Positions 49,025-60,836 are shown, numbered from the stretch's first letter. The stretch: DNA of 64,000 nucleotides from Astropecten irregularis (GCA_963971285.1 OZ020244.1:6014001-6078000), one strand, 5' to 3'. The notes: generated by a model from the letters alone, not told the origin. Translations and numbers: made by a program.

Positions 49025-49620
49025 GGCTTATTCGCTGTACACAAGGGCAACAGCACCAGTTCTCAGGGTGGTCGGGCTTGCTCCCCGCGAGGAACCTCCT
49101 AGGCGACGTAGAGGGTTATTCCTGCATTGTAGATAACACTTTTGAGTGCAGTGTATCGAGATGTTGTTTGTGGGTCAACAGCTTGTCAAGTTTTACTCCA
49201 AGGTATGTTGGATTTGGGTTGTATGGCAGGGGTCATCCATCGAGATTGACTGTAAGCTGCCGGTGAGTTTCCTTGGTGTTTAGATGGAAGACTGGAAGTG
49301 GTTATTTCTGTACTCACCTTTGCAGTCTCCATGTTTTAAGTTACGCTGCAATATGTCCGTCATCGGTGGGTCTTATATTTTTACCCAGCTCCTGTCTGAG
49401 TATAGGATGCCTAGGTTGTAGGCGTAGCCATAATGCTGTGGTTGTACTTGTATATGTTGAAGAGTAAGGGGCAAGTACTCAGCCTTGGGGAACTCCTTCC
49501 TGAGGCGTCTTGGCCGGCTGGCCTGTCCATCATTGGTTTTCAAGATGAAGCTGCAGTTGGTGAGGATGGTTGATAGTATGAACAGCACATTGGTTACGCA
49601 TCTAGGTGTTTTTACACACA
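49025..49620 (-). pseudogene. LINE reverse transcriptase, 5' part of a split element
   Basis: Minus strand. ILTNCSFILKTNDGQASRPR and the GVPQG motif (about 49480, followed by a stop in place of serine) lead into VLAP and, after a 1-bp shift, NIYKYNHS. Then comes YAYNLGILYSDRSW (about 49400), where the catalytic YADD has become YAYN. NPTYLGVKLDKLLT lies near 49190, and ALVYSE-stop-AYH ends at the insertion point. These are jockey-type RT motifs. It continues at 47072 after the inserted 1.94-kb element. Confidence 0.82.
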
Positions 49621-49791
49621 CACAGCAATCATTACTTTTGGAGTACTGGTTATTTTCAAACTCTCTTTTTGGCATGTTATGTTTGTTATATGAAAAAACT
49701 TTGTGCACATCATTTGTAGCCCATGAAGTGCTCTTTCATTTGATATCAAAATTTCAACAAACAAGATCTGCTCTACAGATTTTACCATATA

Positions 49792-52296
49792 CAGGGTGTC
49801 TAAAAAAAAACTATACACTTTTGAAATGGCTGCCAAATAACAAATTATATGATTTTTGGTGGAAAGTTTTATATGTATGGAAAGCTCAGACACTCAACTT
49901 TCATATGACATCAAAAAATACCGAAAATGATTCATTCTTGGGTGAGCATTGCTCACTTTTGTAAAGGGTATGGAAATTAGGTTGCGCAGGAATTGTCCTT
50001 TCAATTTGTGATAAAAACCTAAATAAAAAACCTGGATAGTGATGAATTACCCCCTCCCCCTCTCCAATTCAAGTCTTGTAAGATTGTTGAACATCTCATT
50101 GCATAACTTAATATCCAGGTGCAGATTATTGAATCTTCAAATACGGTTTGGTGAAAAAAGGAAAGTCACAGATGTTGGCTACTTATTCTTCAGTACATTG
50201 TGATAGCAACAAGTCCAAATTTGGGAAATGAAAGAATTTGGAATAAGGGAAGCTGGTCTGGATATTTTGCAGTGGAGATCATTGCATATGAATCATCAAG
50301 ATATGCACAATCACACCCAGGAAGGGGGGGAGAGAGAGAGGGGAGAAGGGGGCAAATGTCCTCTTGACCCTTATCCCACCTAACCAACAAAGTCCTACCC
50401 TATCTCACATCCCCTGCATCATGTAGCATAACCCCATCCTGCTTGACTCACACCCCACTGAGTACCATGGAAAGATACAATGCTACAATAATAAATGCAA
50501 TATCTATTCACTCATGCATGCATAAAATGTTAATCCCATAAAACACATATTTCACTCAGCAGACCCAAGCCCAACACAATTGATCCTAATTCTTTTTAAT
50601 CATCTACAATTCCGTAAGCTCCAAAGGACTTTCCTCTCACAAATTGAAAGGACCATTCCTGCGCAACCTAATTTCCATACCCTTTACAAAATTGAGCGGT
50701 GCTCACCCAAGCATGAATCATTTTCAGAATTTGTTGACGTTATATGAAAGTTGAGTGTCTGAGCTTTCCATACATATAAAACTTTCCACCAAAAATCATA
50801 TACCGTAAAGTGCCATGTATACGGCGCACCCATGTATACGGCGCACCCCAACTTTTGACATCAGCCGGCAGAAAAAAAAAAAAATTGGCCGTGAACGACC
50901 ACAAAAATTAGAAAACTGCATCGCTAATGTTTCTCAGCTCATTTGTGATTTGTATTTCAATTGAGAATTTCAAATTCGAGAAAAATAAAAACAATGAATT
51001 ACTCAATCCAACTCACAACTTTCAGGGATGTTTTGCCCGAGTTTGCAACAACCCGAAGTGCGTCATTGTCACACAACGCTGCGCCACTCCACGCCACAGA
51101 AAGCAGTACGTACGGAGGCCTACATGATGTAGGCCTACTCTCGTTATTAAGCGTGCGACGCGGCCTACATCCTGTCGTGCACACGTGCAAACAGTATTCG
51201 ATCTCCACTTCCTCAGCAGTCTACCGGTACATATTCAACGGACAATTGTACATTCCCGTTCCGTATTTTCTGTGTGAGTGGACAATTTGTTGCAAGCGCT
51301 GCGTGTCCAACTATCATGATCATAACGTTCGACTCGATCCAAAGCTATCGGCATTTTCCTCGCACGAAATACTTGCACGTGGTCGGGCCGACGAATGCTG
51401 GCAACTCGTACCAACCATACGCCGAGTCGCCGACCAACTCGCACGCCGACCCGATCGTACGAGTTGGTAATTAGCGCACGGGTTAAGCGGCGTACGAGTT
51501 GGCTCAATTGCACCTCAAATTGTTCATCCTACGTCCGCAATATATAGCGCGAGCGAATTTTGTGATTGGCTAGACGATCTGCGCGCGCTTTACAAATTGT
51601 CTTCTTTACATATTAGAACAAATCAAAATGGCGGTTCACGTTGCAGCGAAACGCTGTTGCGAACTTGACGTTTTTACCCATGAGGATAAGGATATTTCCC
51701 AATTGAAACGTTCCTATTGTTGATTAAAATAATGACCCCAGACACAGGTTTGATAATTTATTGAACAATCACGACATTCTTAAATGAAATATGTACGTCC
51801 GACCATAGTCCAACGATCGGACCGTCACGGCCAGGAGATTGCATTTACTGTAATGTAAATGCACATGTCCACTTGCCCGTCGTCGCGTGCACATTACGGC
51901 GCTCCAACCGTGTTTTCGCACGCTATTTTCGGTGTCTCTAGTCCTAACCCTTATCGATTTTTGCACTTCAGTTTTCCTTGGCCAATCGCAAGAGCCGGAA
52001 ATATTAGATTTTTTTAGTGGTATTTTTCATGAATCATTCGCTCAATTTTCAGTCAGACATCGTGCTAATTGGTTACCGTTGCTGCCGGTGCATCATATGC
52101 TTTAACTAGGCGCGGCGCAATGATTCACAACCCACACTCTCGAGACGGCCAGCGGGCTGTACCCATGTATACGGCGCACCCCCAACTTTTGATTTTTGCC
52201 GAGGTGAAAAAAAGTGCGCCGTATACATGGAACTTTACGGTAATTTGTTATTTGGCAGCCATTTTAAAAGTTTATAGTTTTTTTTGAGACACCCTG
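49792..52296. mobile_element. Mariner-like MITE A with ~220-bp arms, interrupted
   Basis: Ends cagggtgtctaaaaaaaaac and (reverse complement) cagggtgtctcaaaaaaaac, flanked by TA (49790-49791 and 52297-52298). A TA target and a CAGGGTGTC start are common in mariner-like elements. The left arm is 49792-50010. The right arm is split into 50637-50802 and 52243-52296 by element B. The spacer 50011-50636 has no recognisable gene. Without B the element would be about 1.07 kb. Confidence 0.88.
50803..52240. mobile_element. TA-target element B nested in MITE A
   Basis: Left end ccgtaaagtgccatgtatac, right end (reverse complement) ccgtaaagttccatgtatac, followed inward by ggcgcacccc on both sides. It is flanked by TA (50801-50802 and 52241-52242). 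Deleting it with one TA restores the right arm of A as an exact complement of its left arm, which proves the insertion. The left end contains a tandem copy of the atgtatacggcgcaccc word. Such CCGTA...GTATA..GCGCACC ends resemble a common pogo/Tc1-related MITE type. Open frames inside (for example 50961-51470) match no transposase. Confidence 0.9.
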
Positions 52297-52298
52297 TA

Positions 52299-53796
52299 GT
52301 TTGATATATTCGAAAGTCATTTGATGTGCTGAAATCTTTTCACTTGGTGCACACTGTGTGTGCACTGTTGAGTAATTAGGCCATCTGAGATGCAAAGCAC
52401 ACAATCATTCTTGCACACTTAGTGTAGGATGACACATTCAGGGCAATATGTACATGTATATCAATAATCTGACTCAAAAACTTGAAACTTCTGTTTTTTC
52501 AGTTTTCTTTACTGATTTTCTCATCTTTGTTGATGTATGCAGTATTAACAAAAATGATGATTATATAACACAATACATCTGATGTATACACTGGCAAGTA
52601 AAAACCAAACTGTTATCTGGACTTCAATTCCTGGCGGCCAGTATTTCGCAATGCCAAAACTAATCCTTGTTACTGGCGCTCTTGAAATCTGTGTTGGTGT
52701 CCATAGTGGTCCTCTGCTTCTTAATTGCTGATTTGACCTTAGAGTCAATAGGGCTATTTATAGAATACGCCCTTTATATATCAACAGCTATAATGACATG
52801 GATGTTCGGACAAATTTCACAGCATTTATGTGTAAGTTAATTGGGCAATGTGCGTCTTGTTTGTTCGGACATCAGAATGTGACGTCTCGAGCGCAGAGTC
52901 CTATTGAGTTTGACAATGATCTTATTGCTAACAAAATTTCTTGGTTTTGGCTGTCGGAGCTACCTGGATTCAAAGCTGAACGTGTATAATTATGCGAAAT
53001 GAACGAAAGAAAAAGGATCGTGTGGAGCAAGGAGTGAGATTAGGTTGCTCGACTGAGAATGAACTTTGCAGGCATGCACCTTTTCCTCGGATCAGCTGAT
53101 TTCCTCTTTTTTCACTTCAATCTTATTCCATTGGAAATAGAAAACACTGCACAAAGTCTTGTAAAAATTGGAATTTCCTCGTTTTTTGTGAAGCCTGAGT
53201 TGCATGTCTGACTTTGTCGTGCGATAACGAAAAGAAAAGTCACTTGGTAAGCAACTTAGAGTATCCTTTGTGGATAGAAAAACCCTGGTTAGTCTCATTC
53301 GTCAGACACATTTTACTTTTGTCCATCTATTAAGCCGTCATTATGGGACCACATATATGTTCATTTTTGATAAAATTGGAATTATGCTTTGAAAACATCT
53401 TTAACACATGGGCCTATGTAAGAAAACTTTGTTTGCCAGGTAGGACACTGCCTTTATAGTTCTAGGGTAGAAATCTTTTGTTACATTCGTAAATTTTCTT
53501 GAGTAAAATACACCTGGCTGGCCGAGGCTGGAAGCAACTCTTAATTGTGATAGATTAGTGATGATTATCATGAATAAACCTTCTTTGTTTCCCAAAACTA
53601 GCTGACTCTTTGTACATCTATACTGCGTGTTTAGTACATGTACATACTTCCCTTTATTTAGATGCACATTTTATGCACGCAGGCCCATGCATTGTACATG
53701 TTGTATAGTGTACATGTAGGCCTACGCACGATGTGCTATTGTTTGGCTGTTTCAAGTTAAAATCGTTTGAATTTGAAATCTTCATGTTACCAACAA
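52299..53796. other. No recognisable gene
   Basis: About 1.5 kb of anonymous sequence. Short open frames only. The TA-flanked ends of MITE A and of the small MITEs bound it. Confidence 0.4.
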
Positions 53797-53798
53797 TA

Positions 53799-53893
53799 CA
53801 CAGGTTTACACCTTGGCGGCCATCTTAGATTTTGATCGCAACTTCAAAACGAGGCACTTCCACGCGTGCGCTCTTTTCGAAGTGTAAACCCGT
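53799..53893. mobile_element. Very small MITE, copy 1
   Basis: Starts cacaggtttacacctt after TA and ends cgaagtgtaaacccgt. The interior (ttttgatcgcaacttcaaaa, acgcgtgcgc) matches copy 2, but the right TA is lost. Confidence 0.75.
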
Positions 53894-53911
53894 CCATTTT
53901 CTAAGACAATA

Positions 53912-53997
53912 CACGGGTTTACACTTCGGTGGTTTTGATCGCGACTTCAAAACAAGGCACTTTCACGCATGCGCACTTTTCGAAGTGTAAACCCGTG
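53912..53997. mobile_element. Very small MITE, copy 2 (86 bp)
   Basis: Perfect 17-bp terminal inverted repeat, cacgggtttacacttcg, flanked by TA on both sides (53910-53911 and 53998-53999). It lies 18 bp from copy 1 in the same orientation. Confidence 0.82.
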
Positions 53998-54378
53998 TAT
54001 CTGACATGTCTGACTCTGACCATGACTTAGCACAGTGTACAGACATGATAATGTTTATAATAATTAATAATAATAATTTCTAGAGCGCAGACAATTCCAC
54101 TTACAAAGTGATCAAAGGCGCTAATCATATAACAGATGATACCAATTAAAACAAAAATAAGATTAAGATAAATAGATAAAAATACGAATCAATAACAATA
54201 CTTTAACATTTCTAAAAAATAAAAGACAATGAATGAAGTGATGAAAGTTACTAAAAATCATTAAATCAGTAAAAAAATGTATACAACATATTATAAAAAG
54301 ACCAACTAGTTATTCTAAGAAAATCAATTGCAATAAAAGTAATGAAAGTCATTACGGATAAAAGCAATGTAAAATGTA

Positions 54379-56469
54379 TTAAGGATTAAAAGTCATGTAC
54401 GCGATTCTAAAAAGATGAGTTTTGAGACGATGTTTGAATATTTCTAATGATTGGCTAGAACGTATCATTAAGGGGAGATCATTCCATAATTTTGAAGCAA
54501 TATTAACAAACGCACGATCAGCATAATTATGTTTATTTCTGACATTTACTGGAACAGCAACTTTATAAGTATTCATAGACCTAAGATTCCGCTTTGGAAT
54601 GTGCCAATTAACAAGATGTTTCAAATAAGATGGGGCATTACCATAAAGACATTTGTAGGTTAAAAACAATAATTTGAATTCAATTCTTTGCGGAATTGGC
54701 AACTAGTGCAAATCCATCATATGACTTAAAATCCGATCATACTTCCTAATTTTCATAATCAGTCGAGCAGTCGACCTTTGTACTCGGACTAATGGTTCAA
54801 GAGAAGAACTAGGAAGTCCAGCCAGGAGGGAATTACATTGGTCTAATCTGGATGATACAAATGCATGAACAAGCTTTTCTGTGTCAGACTGAGATAGCAG
54901 ATTACGAATTCTACTGATGGAACGAATGTAACAATATGAAGTACGACATACTTTTGTGATATGACTCTTCATATTTAATTGAGAGTCGAACAAAACCCCA
55001 AGGTTCCTGGCACCAGCAGAAACAGGAACAATATCGTCTCCAACAAATAAATCAGGAAAACTCATGTTGGATTTAGCTGAAAAACATACAAATTCAGTTT
55101 TTGAATCATTAAGCATAAGGAAATTAACAGACATCCAGGAACGAATATCTTTAATACAATTTTCAATTTTTAATTTCGCCGATGTTGTCTGTTCTACAGA
55201 AAATGATAAGTATAACTGAGTATCATCAGCGTAAAAATGATATGTAACACCATGCAAAGCAATAAGACGGCCGAGTGGTTGTGTGTAAACAACAAAGGTC
55301 CCAAAACCGAACCTTGAGGGACTCCAGTGATCAAGGAAATTGCATCTGACTTAACATTACCAATTTTGACATACTGGGAGCGGTTTTGTAAATACGATCT
55401 AAACCATGAAAGTACACAACCAGAAATACCAAATGAATAAGACAGTCTATCGAGAAGGATTTGATGGTTAACGGTATCATTTAACGTAATTTTTGTTATT
55501 AATGGAACAAAGAATGTCATTGGCTACTCTAAGAAGCGCAGTTTCTGTACTGTGGGCGTGACAATAAGCAGACTGAAATGGCTCATTAAGTGAAGATTTC
55601 TCCAGATGCTCTTGGACGCGAGCAGAAACAATACGTTCTAAAAGTTTCAATATGAATGAGAGATTCGATATAGGTCTGTAGTTTTCAATTTCATTTTGGA
55701 CAAGACCAGACTTTTTAAGAAGTAGTTTAATGGAGGCTACTTTCATCGCATCGGGTACCAATCCGGATTTCAAAGACGAATTAATGATGTCCGTGATTGA
55801 GGGGAGCAACAGCGGAAGAACTCGCTCGTCTTTAAGAAACTTGGTCGGTAGAGGGTCAAGTTCACAGCTAGCAGATGGAGATTTCTTGATATGTTTTAAA
55901 ACCTCATTCTCTACAGCTGGTCGAAAGTCACTTAACCCACAATCACCATCAAACGGAGAAAGAGACAGGAATCGGTCCAAACCTGGCTTGGTGTTGGTTT
56001 GTAGCTTCAGGTTCAACTTGTTTATCTTTTGGACGAAGAAATGACTGAAATCAGTGGTGAGACGCTTAGGATCGTCATGACTAGGTAGGACTGAGCCAGT
56101 AGCTTTGGAGCAAAGCAGACCTTGCACTATGCCAAACAGTTTCTTTTGATTGCCGTTACAGTCGGAAATCCTCTTGCAGAAGTGGGTTGATCTTGCGGAT
56201 GCGATTAGATGGTTAACGTTGTTTTTCATAGCAGTGTAGATCTGGTGATGGACAGTGAGTCTGGTACGACGCCAGAGTCTCTCATACTTCCGCTTCTTCG
56301 CACGAGCACGGAAAATTGAAGCATTCATCCATGGTTGCGGGGCCCTGTTGAGAACTGTCTTCCCCTTGAGCGGAGCGTGTGTGTCAAAGGTTGACGCTAC
56401 AGCAACAGAAAAGGATCGAAGCTTGTCGTCAACCTCCGGTAGAGAGTCAGTAACGAGACCACTCGTCAC
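54379..56469 (-). pseudogene. Reverse transcriptase domain of the CR1/L2-like LINE
   Basis: The long frame 56469-55477 holds the EN-RT linker and the start of RT: KIQ-type linker, KSPSASCELDPLPTKFL, VASIKLLLKKSGL, NYRPISNLSFILKLLERI and the FQSAYCHAHSTETALLRV motif. The next frame has ISGCVLSWFRSYLQNRSQYV and GVPQGSVLGPLLFT (about 55320). YADDTQLYLSF (about 55220) carries the catalytic YADD, and NSLLAGLPSSSLEPLVRVQ follows. The last frame holds LLFLTYKCLYGNAPSYL, LRS, DRAFVNIASKLWNDLP and FKHRLKTHLF. Frame changes near 55500, 55240 and 54703 disable it. Catalytic residues are otherwise intact. Confidence 0.9.
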
Positions 56470-56544
56470 TGACAGGTCACGTGAAAAAGATTCAACATCA
56501 AAGTTCCTTAGAGAGCGATAACGAATCTTTGTGCGATGGTGTGA

Positions 56545-57250
56545 CTATTCAGGCTTAAGTTTCAAGTGGAAAAATACTGGGTAGTGGTCAGATATAGCTG
56601 CATCCGCATTGACTTGGCATGTTGATACAATGTCAATATACTCCTCACGAAGGATGATATGATCGAGTATGTTGCCGGATCTATGTGTCGGCTGGTCAAC
56701 AAGCTGCTTTAAATTATGAATCTGCAGAAGTTCCAGGTATTTAGATGTTTCACGATCCTTGCCTTTGTTAAAATGTATGTTCAGGTCACCAAGAAATAAA
56801 ACAGGATTAAAATTGCCCAGGTACCTCTCTAAGAGCTCCGAAAAATCATCAAGAAAACCATTGAAGCTGAGTCCATTAGCAGGACATGGGGATGGGCGAT
56901 AAAGTATCACAAACACATGCTTGCCAGTGTCCAATTCCACGGTGATCTCGGTCCATTCGAAGTTGGCAAAGGATTTGGGTTGTGCTGAGGTCACACGGGC
57001 TTCGCTCTTGTGTACGACGGCAATTCCACCGCCGATCCGTTCGATCCGTGGAAAATTTAGAAACTGGTAACCAGGTGGAGTTAACTCCACAGCTATGGGC
57101 CCATCACTAGAATCACCCCGGAGCCAAGACTTAGTGATAAAAAGGAAGTCAAGTTCCCATTCTTAAATGAGCTCGAAACACTGGAAGGTCTTGTTGCGAA
57201 CTGAGCGGGCATTGACGAGTGCATAGTCTGTTGACCGGACCCTGGGCGTG
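56545..57250 (-). pseudogene. AP-type endonuclease domain of the CR1/L2-like LINE
   Basis: Motifs in order: YALVNARSVRNK, ITKSWLRGDS, RIERIGGGIAVVHKS, VILYRPSPCPANGLS, VLFLGDLNIHFNKGKD, RSGNILDHIIL and ISDHYPVFFHL. This is the exonuclease-endonuclease-phosphatase fold used by LINEs to nick the target. The metal-binding glutamate of the usual T-E-T/S-W-L motif is lysine here (ITKSWL), and a stop follows the first motif, so the enzyme should be inactive. Confidence 0.88.
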
Positions 57251-57593
57251 GAAGCGAGGGACCTGGATGGCTAAGATCAATACTGATCAGGTTCTCCTGA
57301 TCATTGCTGAAGTTTGGAATGCACTTGATTGGACGCAAATTGCACTGATTTGAACCTGCTCCATATCCAAAACGTTTAGGCGGCCGTGGACGACAAAGGA
57401 TAGGGATTGTCTTTGTTGGGGTTGGTTCATGACGACGACGTAGCTTGCGAGTACCGCCCCTGCACCCTCTATGGGTAGGGACCTTGGAACAAATGTTCAG
57501 TGAGTTAATTAGGTGCCAGGTATTCAGGGGTAATGTAGATGAGTTGTTTAAGTTTTTAAGTTGATCAGTGGAATAAGTCAGACCGGGAAGAGA

Positions 57594-57863
57594 CTAACCA
57601 TTATCAGTTGTCTGTCTTTGTTCAGTGTAGGTGTTAGGTTGTGACATTCTGGGATCGGGACCAGGGTTCCGGTTAATGTCACCAGATTTGAGGAGTTGGA
57701 TTTGTAGAGTTGCCATTGAGTTGCTGTAGTAAGGTATCCTACCTCCGGAAAATTGGTGACGAAAACACTGTTTGTGGTAGACATGGTAGCTTGGGCTAGC
57801 TGACAGTGTGATGCAGGAGCTCCTAGCAATGCGTAGCACCAGCAACCAGAAAGCAGGCCCCAT
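57594..57863 (-). pseudogene. 2A-like N-terminal region of the CR1/L2-like LINE
   Basis: The frame ends in LLKSGDINRNPGPDP; the motif DINRNPGP is encoded at 57657-57680. It matches the 2A ribosome-skipping consensus D-(V/I)-E-x-N-P-G-P except that glutamate is replaced by asparagine. A leucine-rich stretch and SG precede it, as usual. 2A-like sequences at the N-terminus of CR1-type LINEs are known from sea urchin and other marine invertebrates. A stop at 57594 and frame changes downstream show the element is dead; whether this variant would skip is unknown. Confidence 0.72.
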
Positions 57864-57900
57864 TGTCTAAGAACCTGCTTCACATACCTGGAAGATAGTA

Positions 57901-58418
57901 GTGAATGCCTGCTATTGTCAGAATGTTCAGTCCAGTGGATAACCCAATTGTGTTGCTATGGCACTACATGGACGCCAAGATGTCAGTGCAGGGTATTGGT
58001 AGCAATCATGGCTTGTAGTTATGACGGCGAGACAATTTTCTGAAAAATTCTCGAAAACTGGTGCAGATTCCTGGCTAGAAATGGGCTAGTAGTATCTGTT
58101 CCCATTAGCAAGGACACTGATGTTATATCCAATTTGACTGGTAGCCAGAAATCATGAGATTAAAAGAAAAACCAGTAGCAGTTGAGAGAGCCTGGCAGCC
58201 TTTTAGGCGCACACATGCAGAGTTACATGTAAAGTCAGGCTGTAACTACAGGCCGCCCTGTTGATGGAATTTTATCCTAATTAGCATAAATCTTTGCGAG
58301 GGGTATGACATAAATCAAGGCACATATTTGCCTTGATGCATTGTGAAACATGCAAAAAAGCCATAATGTTTATGTGCATAAATACGCGAACGAACTCCTA
58401 AACAACCTTTTGTTGGTC
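57901..58418. other. No recognisable gene
   Basis: Anonymous sequence upstream (5') of the minus-strand LINE. Nothing recognised. Confidence 0.4.
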
Positions 58419-58600
58419 ATGCCAACTAGGTGTGTCGCTGCTGCGTGCAGCGTATCCAAACTTAAGGAGAATTTGGACAACTCAAACTTGAAAAATAAGT
58501 CCTCGATTTAGCCAGCCATGAGTTACAGCACTCTTTTTAGAGCATGAGTTGATTCATCTGGTGTCCAGACGTCATTTCACGAGACCTTTTTCTTGTGCCT
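58419..58600 (+). pseudogene. Possible THAP zinc-finger remnant
   Basis: The frame starts MPTRCVAAACSVSKLKENLD, close to the typical THAP start M-P-x-x-C-x4-C. It stops after 30 codons. About 50 codons from the start, in another frame, SRRHFTRPFSC resembles the C-x2-H-F half of the domain, but with arginine for the cysteine. THAP domains bind DNA and occur in host regulators and in P-element-type transposases. The match is short; treat as tentative. Confidence 0.33.
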
Positions 58601-60836
58601 CTGTTTACGTCACAGAATTTTAATTACAACTGAAACTGCAATAGGGGTCATTTTTGGGGGGGGTCAAATAAACACACAAATGATGAATACAAATTATTTA
58701 TATGCTTTTATTTCACACTTTTATATAAACCAGTGTACAATTTAATTAAAATGGGATATTAGAGATTTAGGCTTCAGTTTGACTTAGTTCCTACACTTGT
58801 AATTTTCAACTGTACAATGTAGGTCTCTGACTTTATGATGCCAGTGACGTATGACGCCTCGGTCAACTCATCATAGCTTTCTCAGATTGCGAATGATGTG
58901 AGAAAGCATGATTATTTGTTATGGGACTCCACGGCTGATGATATATGTAACACTACATTTTATGGTAAAACCTATTACCATAACTCCCAGAGTAAAAGAT
59001 ATTATATGCAGCGAATTTGACCTTGGTGCAATTTGTTTACTCTAGTATTGAAGGGAGATCACACAGTGCGCGCTGCCAAATAAGGTATTATTATGCAAAG
59101 GGAGTTGCTGCAGACATGCAGATGTGCAAATGCCAAAGGAAAAAACTTCTACCCAATGGGAAGCATTGTCTATGCATCAGGACTTGAAGTTGGGTTTCTA
59201 ACAACACTACTAATAGTCATTCTGTCACAGCCACTGGACATGCTGGAAATTAACAGAGCAAGTTTCTTTACCGTAAATAATTTCATTACTTTCTGATTCA
59301 GTTTTCTGGAATTGTATTATTAATTTCTCTGATTTATTAACCTGGGTTCCTGCTTCCTGTTGTCGCCGTAATACATACATGATATACTTGAGTTATTGCC
59401 ATTACTGGTTTTACTGGGCATCCTCCAAGTTTGTTCTTTGCCGCTGAACTTCTTACCGCTGAGTTTCGCCCAACATGAATCATGGTAGTTTGCAATGCAC
59501 CAGGGATCGTCCTTTAAACGTTTTTGGTCAGATCAGTGGCCGGCAAATCAAGTGAGGGGATCAAAAGCCTCCACAACGGCACAAATGCAACGACAGGTGA
59601 CCAATCATTGGACAGCTTTTCCTCCACAGAGGGTGTGGCACCGGTGAGCCCAGCCAACAGACTGCAAATTCCGTCTGCCATCTCCGTGGCCTCTTCAACT
59701 GGCAACCACTTTCTTTATGTCATGAATCTCCTCCCATCTTTTTGGCTTGCTTGTCCACTGGTTCGGGGGCCTCCAGTCAACGGTTGTTTACATCCACCTG
59801 AAGCCTCCAGGGCTGGCTGCTCTACAATTGCTACTGGCATTAACTGCCTTCATTTCACAGTCTCTATGTCTGCTGATCAGCGTCTTCAGACATGATCTTG
59901 GCTATCATGACTACTAGGCCTACTTCTAGTTCTACCGTGGTGGCAGGCTCTGTGCCGATTGAGACATTTTGGCCGAGGCCCACTACCTCTTGTTCACCAT
60001 CGTTTCATCAGGAGGTCAGTGTTTCATCATCCACTGCACATGACTATGTGCGGTGGATGATGTCTCTATGGTGATGTCGACCAGCCATCTTAGTACAGCA
60101 GATGGTTTTGGCCAGGCTGCAGACGAGACAGGTTTCGCGGAGCATGAGTCACTTAAAATGATGAGTTGGTCTGCTAATCATGCTAATGTTTCGCCACTTT
60201 CAATGATTTTTTAAGTGTAGGCCTAGCTGCCTCGATTTGTCTATTTCTCTGTTCAATTTTGTGGATGTAATGCTGCTGTATGGGCCCGGCCATGAAGTGT
60301 GCATGCAGTGTGCATGATGCATCGTATGCGATATGTTTACGTCTTCTTTCGTGGAATCGTCGTTTTTGGAAGGCTTTACACAATATTGTTTTAATCAAGT
60401 ATGCAAAAAATTGTTTCTACAAAAAGCGACTGAAATTCAAGTATGTGTCGTACAGTCTACACTTTTGGGGTTGTTTATCAAATTAGGCAAACATCAGTCT
60501 ACTTTTTAAAGTTTGATTTCATTATACCGTTTTTGACATTTTGAAACCGGATGGCTAAATCCAAAGAGTAAGCCCGGAAATCCATTTTGTAAAGCAAAGC
60601 ACTACCCCCAGGTGTTCATGTTACCCAGTCTTTGAAAGAAAAAATTTGGCAAGAAAATTTGTGGACTTGAAGCTTCTTTACAATGATATGGTGGGTGCAG
60701 CACCTGGTCTTTTGGAGCGGGCAGTGCAAATGTCACTTTGGCAGTTGAAGGGTGTAACGTTGTTGTCAAGAAAAAGGGTATCCGGCACAAACACATTGAA
60801 ACGGTCAACATATAGGTGTACAACACCTTCATGACT
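58601..60836. other. No recognised gene; unassigned open frames
   Basis: About 2.2 kb. The longest open frame is 59524-59895 (plus, 123 codons), low in recognisable motifs and overlapped by an equally unremarkable frame on the other strand. A frame at 59093-59296 has a hydrophobic middle (VGFLTTLLIVILSQPL), which could be a membrane segment by chance. No splice-bounded exon was convincing. Confidence 0.35.
60025..60062. repeat. 17-bp hairpin
   Basis: catcatccactgcacat and atgtgcggtggatgatg are reverse complements with one mismatch, separated by 4 nt. Function unknown. Confidence 0.75.

Larger units (their letters stand above)
54055..57900 (-). mobile_element. CR1/L2-like LINE, near full-length but decayed
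   Basis: Minus-strand order: 2A-like N-terminal region (57863-57594), basic RGCRGG linker (about 57450), AP-type endonuclease (57250-56545), reverse transcriptase (56469-54379), then a 3' region ending gcgctctagaaattattatt with an ATT-rich tail at 54055. That tail style and the domain order are those of CR1/L2-type LINEs. Several frame changes and stops separate the parts. Both ends are approximate, as no target duplication was found. Confidence 0.88.

Noticed and set aside
50961-51470. 169-codon open frame as a transposase
   Set aside because: No DDE-type or DNA-binding motif is visible, and it lies within an element whose copies usually are non-coding. Left as unassigned.
55730-56521. Plus-strand open frames of 104 and 88 codons
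   Set aside because: Antisense to the LINE reverse transcriptase and linker on the minus strand.
59524-59895. 123-codon open frame as a host gene
   Set aside because: Composition is unremarkable, no domain is seen, the opposite strand is also open, and no clear splice sites bound it.
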